This document shows, piece after piece, positions 21,417 through 31,935 of a stretch of DNA of 64,000 bases. This DNA is from Phymatolithon calcareum. Its lineage: Eukaryota; Rhodophyta; Florideophyceae; Hapalidiales. The notes below the pieces were generated by a model, which saw nothing but the letters and a program-made list of their open reading frames with translations, did no database searches and was not told the origin of the DNA. Numbering within the stretch: the stretch's first letter is position 1; every line of letters begins with the position of its first letter. Both the position numbers and the translations under genes were made by a program. Location: the NCBI GenBank assembly GCA_977006965.1, contig OZ345366.1, forward strand, positions 2,418,001-2,482,000. The letters run 5' to 3'.

Positions 21417-21734
21417 ATGGCTAAGGTAATCGTCTTCTGCGACTTCGATTCCGATGCCGCCCCGCCACTGTCGCGGCAACGGCCGGTATCAATCGCATCG
21501 CGACTTCCAGCCCTGCCAACCGACTCCTTTCTGGCCAACTTGCGCAGAAGCATAGAATCGGGCCCTGCTCCAGTCTCAATTTCCCGTGCAGACCTCAGCC
21601 GAGAGACCGTCCATTGTACCACTCCACAGCTGCGCCGAGGGCGTGGTGGTGGACGTGCTCGTGGCCACGCTCGCATTAGTAGCCTCAACCGCTTCACTGG
21701 CGATGATGTGAGTAAGGACACGCAGGTCACCTAG
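21417..21734 (+). other. Possible first exon or short ORF, 105 codons
   Basis: The ATG-started frame (MAKVIVFCDFDSDAAPP) is Arg/Gly-rich at its C-terminus (RRGRGGGRARGHAR) and contains GTGAGT near 21709, a canonical 5' splice signal. No matching downstream exon was found before LINE sequence begins near 21.8 kb. The antisense strand is equally open, so coding status is uncertain. Confidence 0.25.
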
Positions 21735-22137
21735 ATTCGTTTACACTTAGACGAGGTGTAAACAAGGTCCTGAAACTCCAAATATTACAAATGTTTCTCA
21801 GATGTCGCGGCGATCTTGGTTAGTAAAGCCAGTACGCAGTGTCGTAGGGGCATACCCTCCACCAATCAAATCTAGGCTCATGATCATCTCAAAACTGTGG
21901 TCCCCTAACTCTGATACCATCGTCAAAATCGAATACTATGAGTTTAAACTCGTATGATTATATAATTATGGTATTTGGGCATTTTCGCTCCCCCAGTGAG
22001 AGTATCGCGCCACTGTTCTCCCAAAACAGCTCTGCTCTGTGCGACCTTACCTACCTGGGAATATCTCTAGGACCAGATGGAATTACGGACACTAATACGG
22101 TCAGGCGCATAAAGAGTGCAAAAGCAGCAGTGCACCA

Positions 22138-23164
22138 TCCATAGATAGGGAAAATAAAATTGTATTCTGGGTGCTTCTTTTATTCAGTATTCTCGATTTA
22201 TTTTTCCTGGCTTTTTGACGGGATTATTTATTCGTCCAAGCTGCAAACCTGAGTTATTTTATGCCAGTATTCTGAATTATTTTTCAGTATTCTGTACCAT
22301 TCTGGTACCAACTTTGGCGGGACTCTTTGACTCATTTGCGTGCTTTGGGTTGCAATGAGACCAGATGGTCCTCCACCTGTGTGATGCTGAAAAGGTATAC
22401 CAAACTGCACCCACGCTTTGCTGACGTGTGGATAACGGGGTTCGAAAACCTCTTATTGAATCCTGCGGAGCACAAGAAAGTTGAAGGGTTGTGCGCTGAA
22501 TTGGCGAATTTCGATTCAGTATCAAAAGCCCTACAGAATGAAGCCATAAGTTTGTACCAAGTCCGAGCTTTATTTGATGAAACTATCGATCGGTACCCGG
22601 AGACCCACGATCGATTGGGATCAAGTGCTGATATCATAGAGCACCCTATGTTTGAGTTGGCAATAGTCAAAATACAAGCCCACAAGGTATTCTCGATGAG
22701 CGAAGACGAAAAGCTAGCCATTCAAGATTTGAAACGTTCACAGGCAGCTGCTGAATCGACCAAGGAACCAGAGCCTGAGCCATTTGCGGCCCGTGCATTG
22801 AAGCGACTTCGAACAGGGGGTAACAGCGATTCAACCTATATTGATACCCGTTTCACTCTGCCCACCTCAAATATGTACAGTATGTGAACGACTCTTTTCC
22901 AAAGCTGGACATGCGCTGTCAGATCGTCGAAAGCGTCTGCTGCCCTCTAATTTCGAACAACAAATGTTCTTGAATCTGAATTACTAGTTATAGGGAATTG
23001 AGGACATTAACAGGGTCATGTATTTTTTTCGAATAATTCAGATTTATTCTCCCTCCTAGCATCACGTGAATAATCTATTCCAAGATTTCCCAATCTCGAA
23101 TTATTTTATTCGGACGTCATTTCTTTGGCGGTGAATATTAAATCCAGTATTTCCCTATCTATGG
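22138..23164 (+). mobile_element. hAT-like DNA transposon with degenerate transposase
   Basis: About 15-bp terminal inverted repeats (CCATAGATAGGGAAA and complement), flanked by GCACCA at 22132-22137 and 23165-23170, where LINE B is interrupted. An open frame at 22327-22887 carries NETRWSSTCVMLKRY, LCAELANFDSVSKALQNE and a C-terminal basic KRLRTGG; the NETRWSS motif is typical of the hAT transposase core. The catalytic N-terminal half and the C-terminal dimerisation domain are missing, so it is a deletion derivative. Confidence 0.65.
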
Positions 23165-23292
23165 CACCAACTGAAGCCCCTTGGGGTGTTCGTTCGGGGG
23201 ATAAACATTCTGAAGGCCATACACATCTACAAGTCGCTGATACAGCCAAGGTGGGAGTACGCTATTCATCTCACACCGTGGACTTTGGAAGT

Positions 23293-24182
23293 TTTTTTTT
23301 TCCTTTCAAGTTTATTTAAAAGCCCCACAGACTTCCGAAGATATGGGCAAGGCTTCCTCTGATGCTACCTACCTTTGTGTAGCTCACAAAACGTCCACCA
23401 GAATGGCGGACGGGAAAACTCAGGACTCAAAGTAGTCCTATTTCAGTCCTCTACGGGATTGTTGGTGCTTGGTCTCGACCACTTTTTGTCTTGCCTTCTG
23501 CGGATTAATACAAGCCTTCTTCGGTCTCCATGCGTTCTATGAGTGTCTTGCTAAATAGTAAGAGCTCATCCAGCGCCTTTTCTGTTTCCAGTCGTTTTTC
23601 TCCTTCAAGTTCGTACCCTGCTAACGTGCGTTCAAGGGTTTCCATATGCTCTCTGGCTCTGGTGCCGAATTCTTCAGTCATACTTGTTGTTGACACCTGT
23701 GGGAATCTGCCGCAGGCATACTGCAGCGCTAGTTGTCTGTGCTTCACCTTGGGGAACTTGAGGATTGCCGGCAATTCTCTTGTCTTGTCGTACGGTATCT
23801 TTCTTTTCCGCTTCGATTCTAGGCGGTCTCCTTCCATTTCCAGAAATTTCGATCGAAGTGTTTGCGACGATTGGTTCGTTTGGATATGCTTTACAGCTTC
23901 ACCGAACGGCTCTCTGGTCTCCATCGCGGCGATATCTTTCCTCGTGTACTGCCATTCATGGTTGTTTCTTCTTTCGGGCACTTCTTTTGAATACATACGT
24001 TCTTTCGCCTTGTTCCTTCTCAGCATTTTGAAGGCCAAGATTTCTCGTCGATGTGCGGCCGCCTGGATCCGGCACAGGAGACGGAGCCTATCCGTCCTTC
24101 CTCGGGCCAGTGGCCCGAATACTTGATTGAAGAATGTTGCTTCTACTTCCTTGACAGCATTTTGTACGTCTTCTGTCCAGGG
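23293..24182 (-). mobile_element. LINE copy A, 5'-truncated, inside copy B
   Basis: Inserted on the minus strand into LINE B with a 16-bp target duplication CGTGGACTTTGGAAGT (23277-23292 and 24183-24198) and a poly(A) tail read as T-run at 23293. The coding part (stop at 23505) is open to the 5' truncation: PWTEDVQNAVKEVEATFFNQVF, then ILAFKMLRR, a KRKRKIPYDKTRELPAIL stretch and KHRQLALQYACGRFPQVSTT, ending EEGLY. The UTR end is CTTTTAAATAAACTTGAAAGG-A(n). It is nearly identical to copy E at 46.2 kb, so it is young. Confidence 0.85.
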
Positions 24183-24481
24183 CGTGGACTTTGGAAGTGC
24201 AAGAAGGTATCAAAGAAGTGGAGAGAACATTTTTCTCCCAAGTGTTCGGAGGAATTGCAAGGGGAAGGGTCGACCGGCTTCGTCTTCTGTGCAGAATCCA
24301 ATCCTCTGTACATAGGAGAGAAATCCTAGCGTTCAAGATGCTGCGCCGCGGAAGGGAAAGGAAGTCAGAGATACTGTCCAAGCCAAGAGAAGAACGCAAC
24401 TTCAAAGAGTTACAGTGGGTAAGTCGCGACATTGCCTCGATGCTACGAAGAGACGCGTTTGCGGGCCCCTTCAAGCATATG

Positions 24482-24993
24482 GACCCGGGAAGTCGGTAAA
24501 CTCGCCCATGGCGCTTCGGCGCACGCAAGACTGGGGACGTCAGTAACCCCCCCCCACGCGGATCGGCGGGCAGGCAGCGCGAGAGTAAGTCCCAAAGAAG
24601 CGCGCGGCACGCGGACCCGGGAAGTCGGTAAACTCGCCCATGGCGCTTCGGCGCACGCAAGACTGGGGACGTCAGTAACCCCCCCAACGCGGATCGGCGG
24701 GCAGGCAGAGCGAGAGTAAGCCCCAAAGAAGCGCGCGGCACGCGGACCCGGGAAGTCGGTAAACTCGACCTTGGAGCTTTGCGTGGCAAAGGAAGTGAAA
24801 TTATTTTCCCCCTCGAGATCTCTTCCGGGAGATCAGAGGTAGGTTTTGTAGTTTCGTGGCCTATGCTGCTCTTATGTGAGACGGAGCCTTTGTGTTCAGA
24901 TTTGAGTACTCGTGACTCGTAAGAAGTGTTGCCCCGAGTGTCTGCAGATGCGTTGGTAACACTATAATAAAAATTCTACTTCTCTCTCTCTCT
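24482..24993 (+). mobile_element. 512-bp-class retroposon, copy 3
   Basis: Interrupts the coding frame of LINE B after GPFKHM with a 15-bp target duplication CCCTTCAAGCATATG (24467-24481 and 24994-25008). It has two complete tandem units (132 and 130 bp, starts at 24482, 24614, 24744), the shared unique 3' region and a (CT)n tail. Confidence 0.85.
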
Positions 24994-25385
24994 CCCTTCA
25001 AGCATATGCAAGAAGGCAAAACCACAGGTCAGCTCCGGCGAGAAATGTTTACCAAGGAAGGTGAACGGCTCGAATCAAGAAAAAAAAGAAAAATTCCGTT
25101 CGACAAGACAGAAGATATCCCAGCTATCCTCCGGTTTGCGAAGGTGCGTCATAGACAGTTGGCCTTGAAGTGCGCAAGCGGGAGATTTCCTCAAGTGAGC
25201 ACGACATTGATATCGGAAAAATTCGGTACGGCTGCCGATCAACATCTGGAAACTCTATCCAAGAACTTGGCGAAGTATAAACTGGACCCCGAAGACATGC
25301 TAATGACGGAAAAGGCACTAGACTCGTTGCTGTTCTACAGCGTCACCATTATTGAAAACATGGAAAATGATGAGACCCTGTACTA

Positions 25386-27032
25386 GTGTCTATGTGACGA
25401 ACACCCTCAATTGAGGGAATTTCCCTCAATTGAGGGTGGATTTAAAAGCTCAAAAACGTTTGTGAAAAGAATGCGGAACAGTTTTTTAGCGCCAGATTCG
25501 AAAAGCTGACCTTTTGTTCTTGGTGGGGAGTACCCCTTTTACTACCTTAAAACCGCGTCGTTCGCCGGTAGGAACGAAAATCTGTTGGTCACTCAGAAAA
25601 AACACATCTGCCATGCCTCGAGAAAAAGACCCGCGCCGAGTGGTCGGTGCAGCCGTACACACCAAAGCAACATCATTAACAAGTCTCGCAGAGTGCTGCC
25701 GACTATACGGAGCTTTTTACAAGTCAAAAAAGGTTAACGGCACTGTTCAAGAGGTGCACGTTGATGAAATCAGGGTCGCTCGAACACGTCACTTCGCTCG
25801 AAATGGGTCCTTGTTCAGAAACCAATCGAGAAGACTAAGATTAAGACTATCAAGATTGTTAATGTCAAGGCAGGGAAGGCTGAAGAAGGCGCTCATTCCT
25901 CTCGAATGGTTGTATCGAGTCCCAGCAGGCAAAATTCTGTACCTCGAACGCCGGCTTACAGTACTCGCGGTCGAACATCTTCTTCGCCAAACGCCGAGTT
26001 CCCCGTTCAGTATGAACCACACTCTCGACAGAAGGCAACACAAACCTACCATACAGTCAACAGGAGCTCTGAACGCCCTCTTGCGGGCTCTCTCGCCTAC
26101 AACCTGCATGGTTCTTGGGAAAATAATGGCAAGAGGAGCTTGATATCATTGCACGAGACTGTGCGCAGAGTATATTTGCTCATGAAGTGCCACGGTTCGA
26201 GCGCCAAGTTCTATCTCCAGTTGGGGGAAGGATTCCCGGTCAGTTCTGGAAAGTTCGCACTATAAACGGAGAAGTTATATCCGAGAATGGTGGCATCGGG
26301 TTCCACACACCGTACGATTCCTTCATGACTATGTTTCGCCGAGTGCACCTGCGAACAATTCTTGCTTTGGCATCCGCTAAGCTGAAACGAATAGGAACAA
26401 TGGAGGCTAAGATATTCGGAATACTCGTCCTCATGAGTTGGGCGCAAAGAGATTTATGGAAGTCTTCCATGGGGAACAAGTATATCCTCGCTCCTTCATT
26501 TTCAAACAGTGGGATGACCACAGCCAGATTCTCCGAGTACCTCCTGTGCGTCACATTCACGGTGTAACCAAGTGAACAAGGGACTATGTTGTCCGTACAG
26601 TATCGGTAGGCGCTCGTTCAGCAAGGCGCCATGTCCCCCCGGATTCATTTTGCCTCGCGCAATATTCATCGATGTTCTTTGCTCCAAGGGCGGTGTTGAA
26701 ACCCACTTAACTCCCCCGAAGATAGAAAGTAAGCCACAAGTGGCATGATGACTACTTTAGCGGTTCAAAACAACTGCAGAGTCTGACAAGTCAAGGAATT
26801 AACCCTCGTGTTCTCATCATGTTATGGACTTGCTGGCGCCGCAATCAACATATGTGGCACTTCAACTGGTAGAAACTGTTTTGCTAAGCATGTTGAACAC
26901 ATCCATGAGCTTGATGCGTTTCATGAGCCTAATAATGATTAGCTTTCGTTGGCAAAAAATAAATGATTCTCATTCCCTCAATTGAGGGAAAAGTGCCCCT
27001 CAATTGAGGAAAAATTCCCGTCACATAGACAC
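25386..27032 (+). mobile_element. piggyBac-like DNA transposon, copy 1
   Basis: 14-bp perfect terminal inverted repeats GTGTCTATGTGACG, flanked by TA (25384-25385 and 27033-27034), inserted at the stop codon of LINE B. Just inside each end are two copies of the palindrome CCCTCAATTGAGGG (25404-25417, 25423-25436; 26975-26988 and a 13/14 copy at 26997-27010). Broken ORFs encode an N-terminal part (25514-26143) and a core piece (26187-26567) with EAKIFGILVLMSWAQRDLW and FSNSGMTTARFSEYLL, similar to the piggyBac-family region before the first catalytic Asp. A TA target and this terminus are unusual for piggyBac (TTAA), so the superfamily call is tentative. Confidence 0.6.
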
Positions 27033-27149
27033 TAGGGGCAAGGAGACATACTAGAATGAAATAGTACTGGAAAGCCGCTCCCGTACAGTCTTATGAGTGT
27101 AACTGAGGGCTTTAAATAAACAACTTACGAGTTGCAAAAAAAAGCTCTG

Positions 27150-28138
27150 CTCTGCAGCTCCGCAATTCATTACAGTGCGTTAGAGCGTTGTGACCGCAGA
27201 AGCTAAAGATAGTTTTGTCATTTTCTCTTGAGGCCCAAAGACGCAAGGCCTTGCCACATGAGGAAGAAATGAGGATTTTTTAATCCTTGGGAGTGAGGAT
27301 ATGGGTGCTTTACAGTACAGTTGCCATATCATTCGTTTTGGACAGGACTGGGCCAAGACGAATCAATGAAGTTCACTGTCCTCATTTTTCCCCTCTCCTT
27401 CTCGATTGCGGGCTTCATCATGATGATGATGCCCGCAATCGGGAAGGATCTCCGCTGCGCAGAGCCCAATGCCCACTCCTCATGTGACTTCGGTCTGTTC
27501 TGAAGAAAGTGATCTTTCAATGGAATTTCAATTCTGAAAAGAAGTCGAGACCGAACAAACACATAGCATGCTCATCACGCAGGTCAAAAAGGTAGGTGGA
27601 ACTTGTCTCAAGCCTAATCTTTTCTCAATTTGGAAAAAGGGCGTTTTTGGCACTCTCCTAGACGAATATTCGATTTTAATCAAGTATTTCTTCTAGACGT
27701 TTGGCTTTTGCGTCTCACCGTCGGAATCGTGAACTGTACACTGGTCAAATGATGGTGATCTTGTCCGAGTGCATATTGTATTGGACATGATCAGTAGCCT
27801 GAGTAATATTATTACCGAAAGTCAACATTTGTGGATCTACAGTACTGTGCTGTACAGTATTGCATATACCCGGGCGGAGAAAATATGTTTCTGGGTTGCG
27901 GTGATGATTCCCCACATGAAACCAATGCGCTGAGTTCAGAATGTGTACTTCTCATCTCCATTGCGTCAATCTCTATTGTTTTTGCTTTCCTCAATCTTCT
28001 TTATGTGACAAAATTCTTAATGTCCGTAGAGAAGAGCAGTGCGGCAAGCCTCTCCCCTAGCCCCAATAGATGCATGGAATGCATCGACTCTGAGCTTGTG
28101 ACCTCATTGATAGCGAGAGAATCATCCTAGTGCACTAT
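27150..28138. other. Spacer with two doubtful small ORFs
   Basis: A 100-codon plus frame at 27831-28130 contains a hydrophobic stretch (ECVLLISIASISIVFAFLNL) that could be a membrane segment. Upstream TACAGTA words cluster at 27312 and 27838-27860. Nothing else is recognised. Confidence 0.25.
27366..27503 (+). CDS. Possible 45-aa secreted peptide
   Basis: The frame starts MKFTVLIFPLSFSIAGFI, a good signal-peptide-like leader, and ends in a short tail with two cysteines (RCAEPN, SCDFGLF). A perfect 10-bp inverted repeat (GATTGCGGGC/GCCCGCAATC) lies within the coding DNA around a run of ATGATG. It has no homologue in the window. The frame may be fortuitous. Confidence 0.25.
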   Translation: MKFTVLIFPLSFSIAGFIMMMMPAIGKDLRCAEPNAHSSCDFGLF

Positions 28139-28176
28139 CTCCCGTCACATAGACACTAGTGTCTATGTGACGGGAG
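28139..28176. repeat. 38-bp perfect palindrome made of two piggyBac-like termini
   Basis: CTCCCGTCACATAGACACT followed by its exact reverse complement. Each half contains the 14-bp terminal repeat of the element at 25386 sharing a central TA, so two element ends abut head to head. Only the right half continues into a recognisable element. Confidence 0.85.
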
Positions 28177-28900
28177 ATTTCCTCTTCCCTCAATTGAGGG
28201 AATGAGAATCATTTAATTTTGGGACGCGACTGCTACTCACTATCAGGCTCGTTGAAAGCGTCAAGCTCATGGATGTGTTCAACATGCTTGGCAAAAACAG
28301 TTACTCCCAGTTGTAGTGCCACAAATGTAGACTGCGGTGCCATCAAGCCTATTACATGATGACCACACGAGTGTTGTTTTCTTGACTTGAAAGACTCTGC
28401 AGTTGTGTTGCACTGCAAAAGTAGTCATCATGCCATCAGCAGTCTTCCTTTTCTTCTTTGTGGGAGTTAAGTGGGTTCCCACACCCCTACCGGAGGTAAA
28501 TTTACAAAAGCCTGAATGAGCGAACTGGGCGGACGGCATAGTACCTTGTTCACTTGGTTGTACGCTGCATGCGATGCATCGAAGGTAATCAGAGAACCTG
28601 TCTCTTGTCATCCCAGTGTTTGAAAAAGAAGGAGCGGGATGTACTTGTTCGGTCTGGTAGAGGCGCAAAGTGGCGGACAAGGTGAGAAGGCCCACAACTC
28701 GTGCAATCACAATATTCCTGACAAGCCTCATCAATGCCATGACTACAGTACGCCTCTTTATTCTTCCACCTCTAAATGAAAGTCGCTAATGCACCAAATG
28801 TACTGTATTCACCTTGAAGAAAATCTCCGCTCTGGCGTCATGGTTCTTCAAGTCGCAGGGTCCTCCGCCAATTCCAGCCCAGAGCAGTCGGGCAGTCATC
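28161..28900 (-). mobile_element. piggyBac-like transposon, copy 2, truncated
   Basis: The right half of the palindrome is followed by CCCTCAATTGAGGG (28187-28200) and then sequence matching, in reverse, the 3' part of copy 1. The minus ORF 28279-28740 has APSFSNTGMTRDRFSDYL, matching APSFSNSGMTTARFSEYL of copy 1, and a C-terminal AVQHNCRVFQVKKTTLVW piece. Upstream on the minus strand a possible short intron (GTGAAT...TGTAG) precedes it. The far end is not identifiable. Confidence 0.55.
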
Positions 28901-29435
28901 CACACGCCCACGTAACGTAGTGTCGTTGAGGTGAAGTTGAATTATGCATTATAGCTACAGTACAGTACTGTACAGCATGCAAATTCACTTTTCGCATCAT
29001 GTGCTGAACAGTACGTTGGCCGTCCTTCACGCCACGCTCTACTGCTGTTGTAAATTGCACTGTTGTTTTCATAACCAAAGGTGCAGCTTGACTCCCAACA
29101 TACACCAACCTGATTGAGATTGGATCCCGATAGGGTGCCTTTTTGGAACCAGAGGACGGTGACAAAGCCATAACCTCACCGATTCGGAAACAAACAGCAG
29201 AACACCCCTTCACGATTACATATGGGTCGGTACAGAATTTTTGCAACATAAGCAAGCTTTTGCCCTTTTGTCAAGTGTAAATATTGCTGGGGGCCTGGCC
29301 TTGCTCGATGGAGTTTATTGAATTGCAGATCCTCCAGACGGCACCACAGAATACAATTAAAAGTCAGTATGGCCTGCTGGGTCAACTCTCTTGCTGATGG
29401 CACTGATCAACGCGTTCGCCAATAGCTAGATTCGA
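28900..29435. other. Spacer, nothing firmly recognised
   Basis: Includes a nested TACAGTACAGTACTGTAC run near 28960 and a 119-codon minus frame of unknown status that may belong to the second piggyBac-like element. Confidence 0.3.
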
Positions 29436-29436
29436 T

Positions 29437-30575
29437 CTATTTCTCGGACTGGGTTACTTCTCCAATGAAAGAGAATTGTAACTCAGAGAGATAGAGTATC
29501 ATTTTTCGAATTCGTCCTGAAAAAGAATCCACGCACACGGTAACGCGTTGTTTCAAGGCGATCGGGGTCGTTGAGTATGTATGCTCGTCTCCGTCGTCGT
29601 AGGCCAAGAGGATGTCCGAGGGCCTGCCGTGTCGAGACTCAAAACGTTTCGCTGCTTCGTGGTTCTGGTACTGAGAGGGACTGAATTTGTCCAACGTCGC
29701 TGAGTACCGACCTTCATCCCATTTCACGGAGACTCGTTCTCCGTGATTCAGGTCGCAGACAAATTCATGTGGTACTTTTCCGACACTTCCGTCCGTCCAT
29801 ATTTCGATATCGGCTGGTTGTGCTGCCTTTCGCTCTAGAAGAAAAGCTTCTGTCGCGGTACTCTTCTCCTCTGGATCATCCTTCGCCGAAACAGGAGTCG
29901 TGAAGGTTGAAAACCTGTTACTTGAGCTGTCCTTCTGAATTGCTGGTTGGATCCCATTGCGGGGGAGCGCAAGGATCCCTTTCTCCGCCAGATGGTAGGT
30001 GCTCGAGTCCCTCCACGACCCTACGTTGCTTCTAGAGTTCAACATATTTGTCTGGCTTGTGCGAGCCACAGGAGTGTCCGGTAGAAGTCGAAGTGCTTTG
30101 TCCATGACAAGAGTAGCTTGCATCTCTCCAATAGCTCGCAAGCTACGCATCCCAGTCAGTGACCGGAGCTTGGCAATTGTGGTAGCTTTCAAACATCCGC
30201 TAGCGCTCGAGCCGCTCCGACTTCCACTTGCTTGATGTGGACGTCGAAGCCGTGTACAGCGAAAGCTGATGCACCATATAGCGCAGTTGGCTCGCAGTAG
30301 CTCGTACGGAAAGCTTCCATCGTTGATGATTCCGCACCCCAAGATGTTCCGCCGAGCGCTCGGATGAGGCGGGTCTTGGACCGGAGTTTCTGGCTCACTT
30401 CCCGGCAATGCACTTTGAAGCTCAGTCGTTGGTCGAAATGAACTCCGAGGAACTTGTATGCCGCAACTGCGTCTATTGCCTCGCCATCGATATTGACTTC
30501 ACCGTCAATATTTTTCTGCGGTGAGCGTCCGCCTGCAGCACATCCTAGCACCTTGCATTTCCGAGCGTTCACCTA
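29437..30575 (-). mobile_element. LINE family 3: RT C-terminus plus start of an RNase H-like region, frameshifted
   Basis: The minus ORF 30189-30572 has an ARKCKVLGC segment and YKFLGVHFDQRLSFKVHC, then RLIRALGGTSWGAESSTM, the RT palm/thumb end typical of jockey-like LINEs. The next frame continues KATTIAKLRSLTGMRSLRAIGE and reaches IEIWTDGSVGKV, the opening strand of a LINE RNase H domain. One frameshift lies near 30200. After TDGS the frame leaves the RNase H pattern and encodes about 100 residues with GERVSVKWDEGRYSATLD. The RT catalytic motif is not present; the element is dead. Confidence 0.65.
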
Positions 30576-30699
30576 TCTGCCACAGTTGGTTCATACTGTA
30601 CGCATGCGCAGCAGTTACGCATATATACACTAATACAGCGGTGTCACCATGATCCTCCAGTGATGTTGCAGTTCCGGACCGGACAGTTCCCACGAGCCT

Positions 30700-31419
30700 A
30701 ATGCCGTCAACAATTGAAACTTTTGAAATTTATACTATCGCTTCTCTGCTCCCTGGATTCTCAGATTCGCGCAGTGTGTCGGTATCGATTGCCGAAACTA
30801 CATGTCGGCTGCCTCTGCCACATGGTCTGCTGAGCTACACGTGTAGTCTTTGCGATATGATATGATTTCACTCTTGGAATATCGTCGATATCTGGATTTC
30901 TGACTCCCCGACTGAAGCCATCCAGTTATCGAGGATTGACTGTACCACCACAATTCTACACGCAGCTCAAAATTGAGAATTACAGTGCCCAAAGTTACTC
31001 GCGCGCAGGAAAGCAAGAGGTTTAAGCACACTGCTTCCCGCCATTTTATTACACCATTCTAGGCCCTTTCCAGTGTAGTCTCGACTCTAGTACTTGTTAG
31101 GACATACTCTTCGACGCCAAAAAAGTGCGGTTTTTGGGACGGTTTAGGGGTGTGCAAGTTTTATGTTCTCGATTCTATTCAAGGAGTATTAGCTTTAGAA
31201 AATGTACTGCAGCACGACCCCAAAGTGATTCCTACGTTCACCGTCTCCACAGTTAGCTTAGGTGGTCCCACTGATACGGAAATGTCGTTTTCCGAAAAGA
31301 AAATCGACCAAGAACACCCATTTCAACTAAAAAAAGGCCTCCTTTACTCGCAAATTCTGTGTTAATATACTGTGTGTGTGTTTTGGAAATGGCTGGATTG
31401 ATGAAGAGGAAGAGCCGGA
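30700..31419. other. Spacer with one pogo-like terminus
   Basis: TTATCGAGGATTGACTGTA near 30930-30948 resembles one end of the MITE at 12823; the partner end was not found. No gene is seen. Confidence 0.3.
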
Positions 31420-31734
31420 ATGTCGGGCGCAGCTGGGAATGCGGAAGACCCGTCCTTTTCTCATGAATCGTTGAAGTACCTTGGAGTTTGTGTACCTGAA
31501 AACACAAAGGGTGCCAATCAAATCGCTATACGAGCGTTTGCACGCTTTGTTATGAACGGAAGCTACATTGATGATCATTTCCTATCGGAGCCGCATTTGA
31601 AATCGCTTCTGCTTGATACCGAAGAACGCCGATCCGAGTTTCGAGCTCCTTGGACTTCACGAGAAGTATCATTAGACAAATTCAAGCCACTAATGTTAAC
31701 ATCCACATCCACAAAGGTGAGTAGAATAACGTAA
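31420..31734 (+). other. Possible exon with splice donor
   Basis: A 104-codon frame (MSGAAGNAEDPSFSHESL, then KYLGVCVPENTKGANQIAI) ends shortly after AAAG|GTGAGT at 31714, a canonical 5' splice site. It looks protein-like, with mixed charged and hydrophobic residues and no low complexity. A TTGCAG acceptor follows 30 bp later but would give an unusually tiny intron. No domain is recognised. Confidence 0.3.
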
Positions 31735-31935
31735 TGTAGCTTGCAGATACACTTAAACATGTTAAAGAAAAACTCTTTTCAAGTGCAGCTTCACCCTCAG
31801 CTTTAGTATAACTTGTATTAGCCAGTCTGAATCCCTGACCTTGAGTTTCCCCAACGATGCTTTTAAGCTTAACTCTTCCCAAGTCAACATCTATTTCCTT
31901 GAGTTCCCTATTGCTACTTACAGCTATATCCATGT

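Larger units (their letters stand above)
21790..27150 (+). mobile_element. Old LINE copy B carrying four nested insertions
   Basis: When four insertions are mentally removed, one reverse-transcriptase C-terminal reading path runs across the pieces: YLGISLGPDGITDTNTVRRI (22047-22137), KPLGVFVRGINILK and IYKSLIQPRWEYAIHLTP (23170-23290), TFFSQVFGGIARGRVDRLR (24199-24300), ILAFKMLRR to GPFKHM (24330-24481), then EGKTTGQLRREMF to the TAG at 25384. The 3' UTR resumes at 27035 and ends with GGCTTTAAATAAAC and an A8 run near 27140, like the GGCTTTTAAATAAAC end of the younger copies. The upstream RT catalytic domain is missing. This is a 5'-truncated, long-dead non-LTR retrotransposon. Confidence 0.75.

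Noticed and set aside
23530-24126. 198-codon plus ORF opposite LINE copy A
   Set aside because: Antisense of the LINE coding sequence; the same shadow appears at 46441-46887.
25404-28200. CCCTCAATTGAGGG repeats considered as a CRISPR-like array
   Set aside because: Only two copies per end, palindromic, at transposon termini, without regular spacers; the genome is eukaryotic.
30600-30950. Second complete pogo-like MITE
   Set aside because: Only one terminus (near 30930) is recognisable; the partner and second TA were not found.
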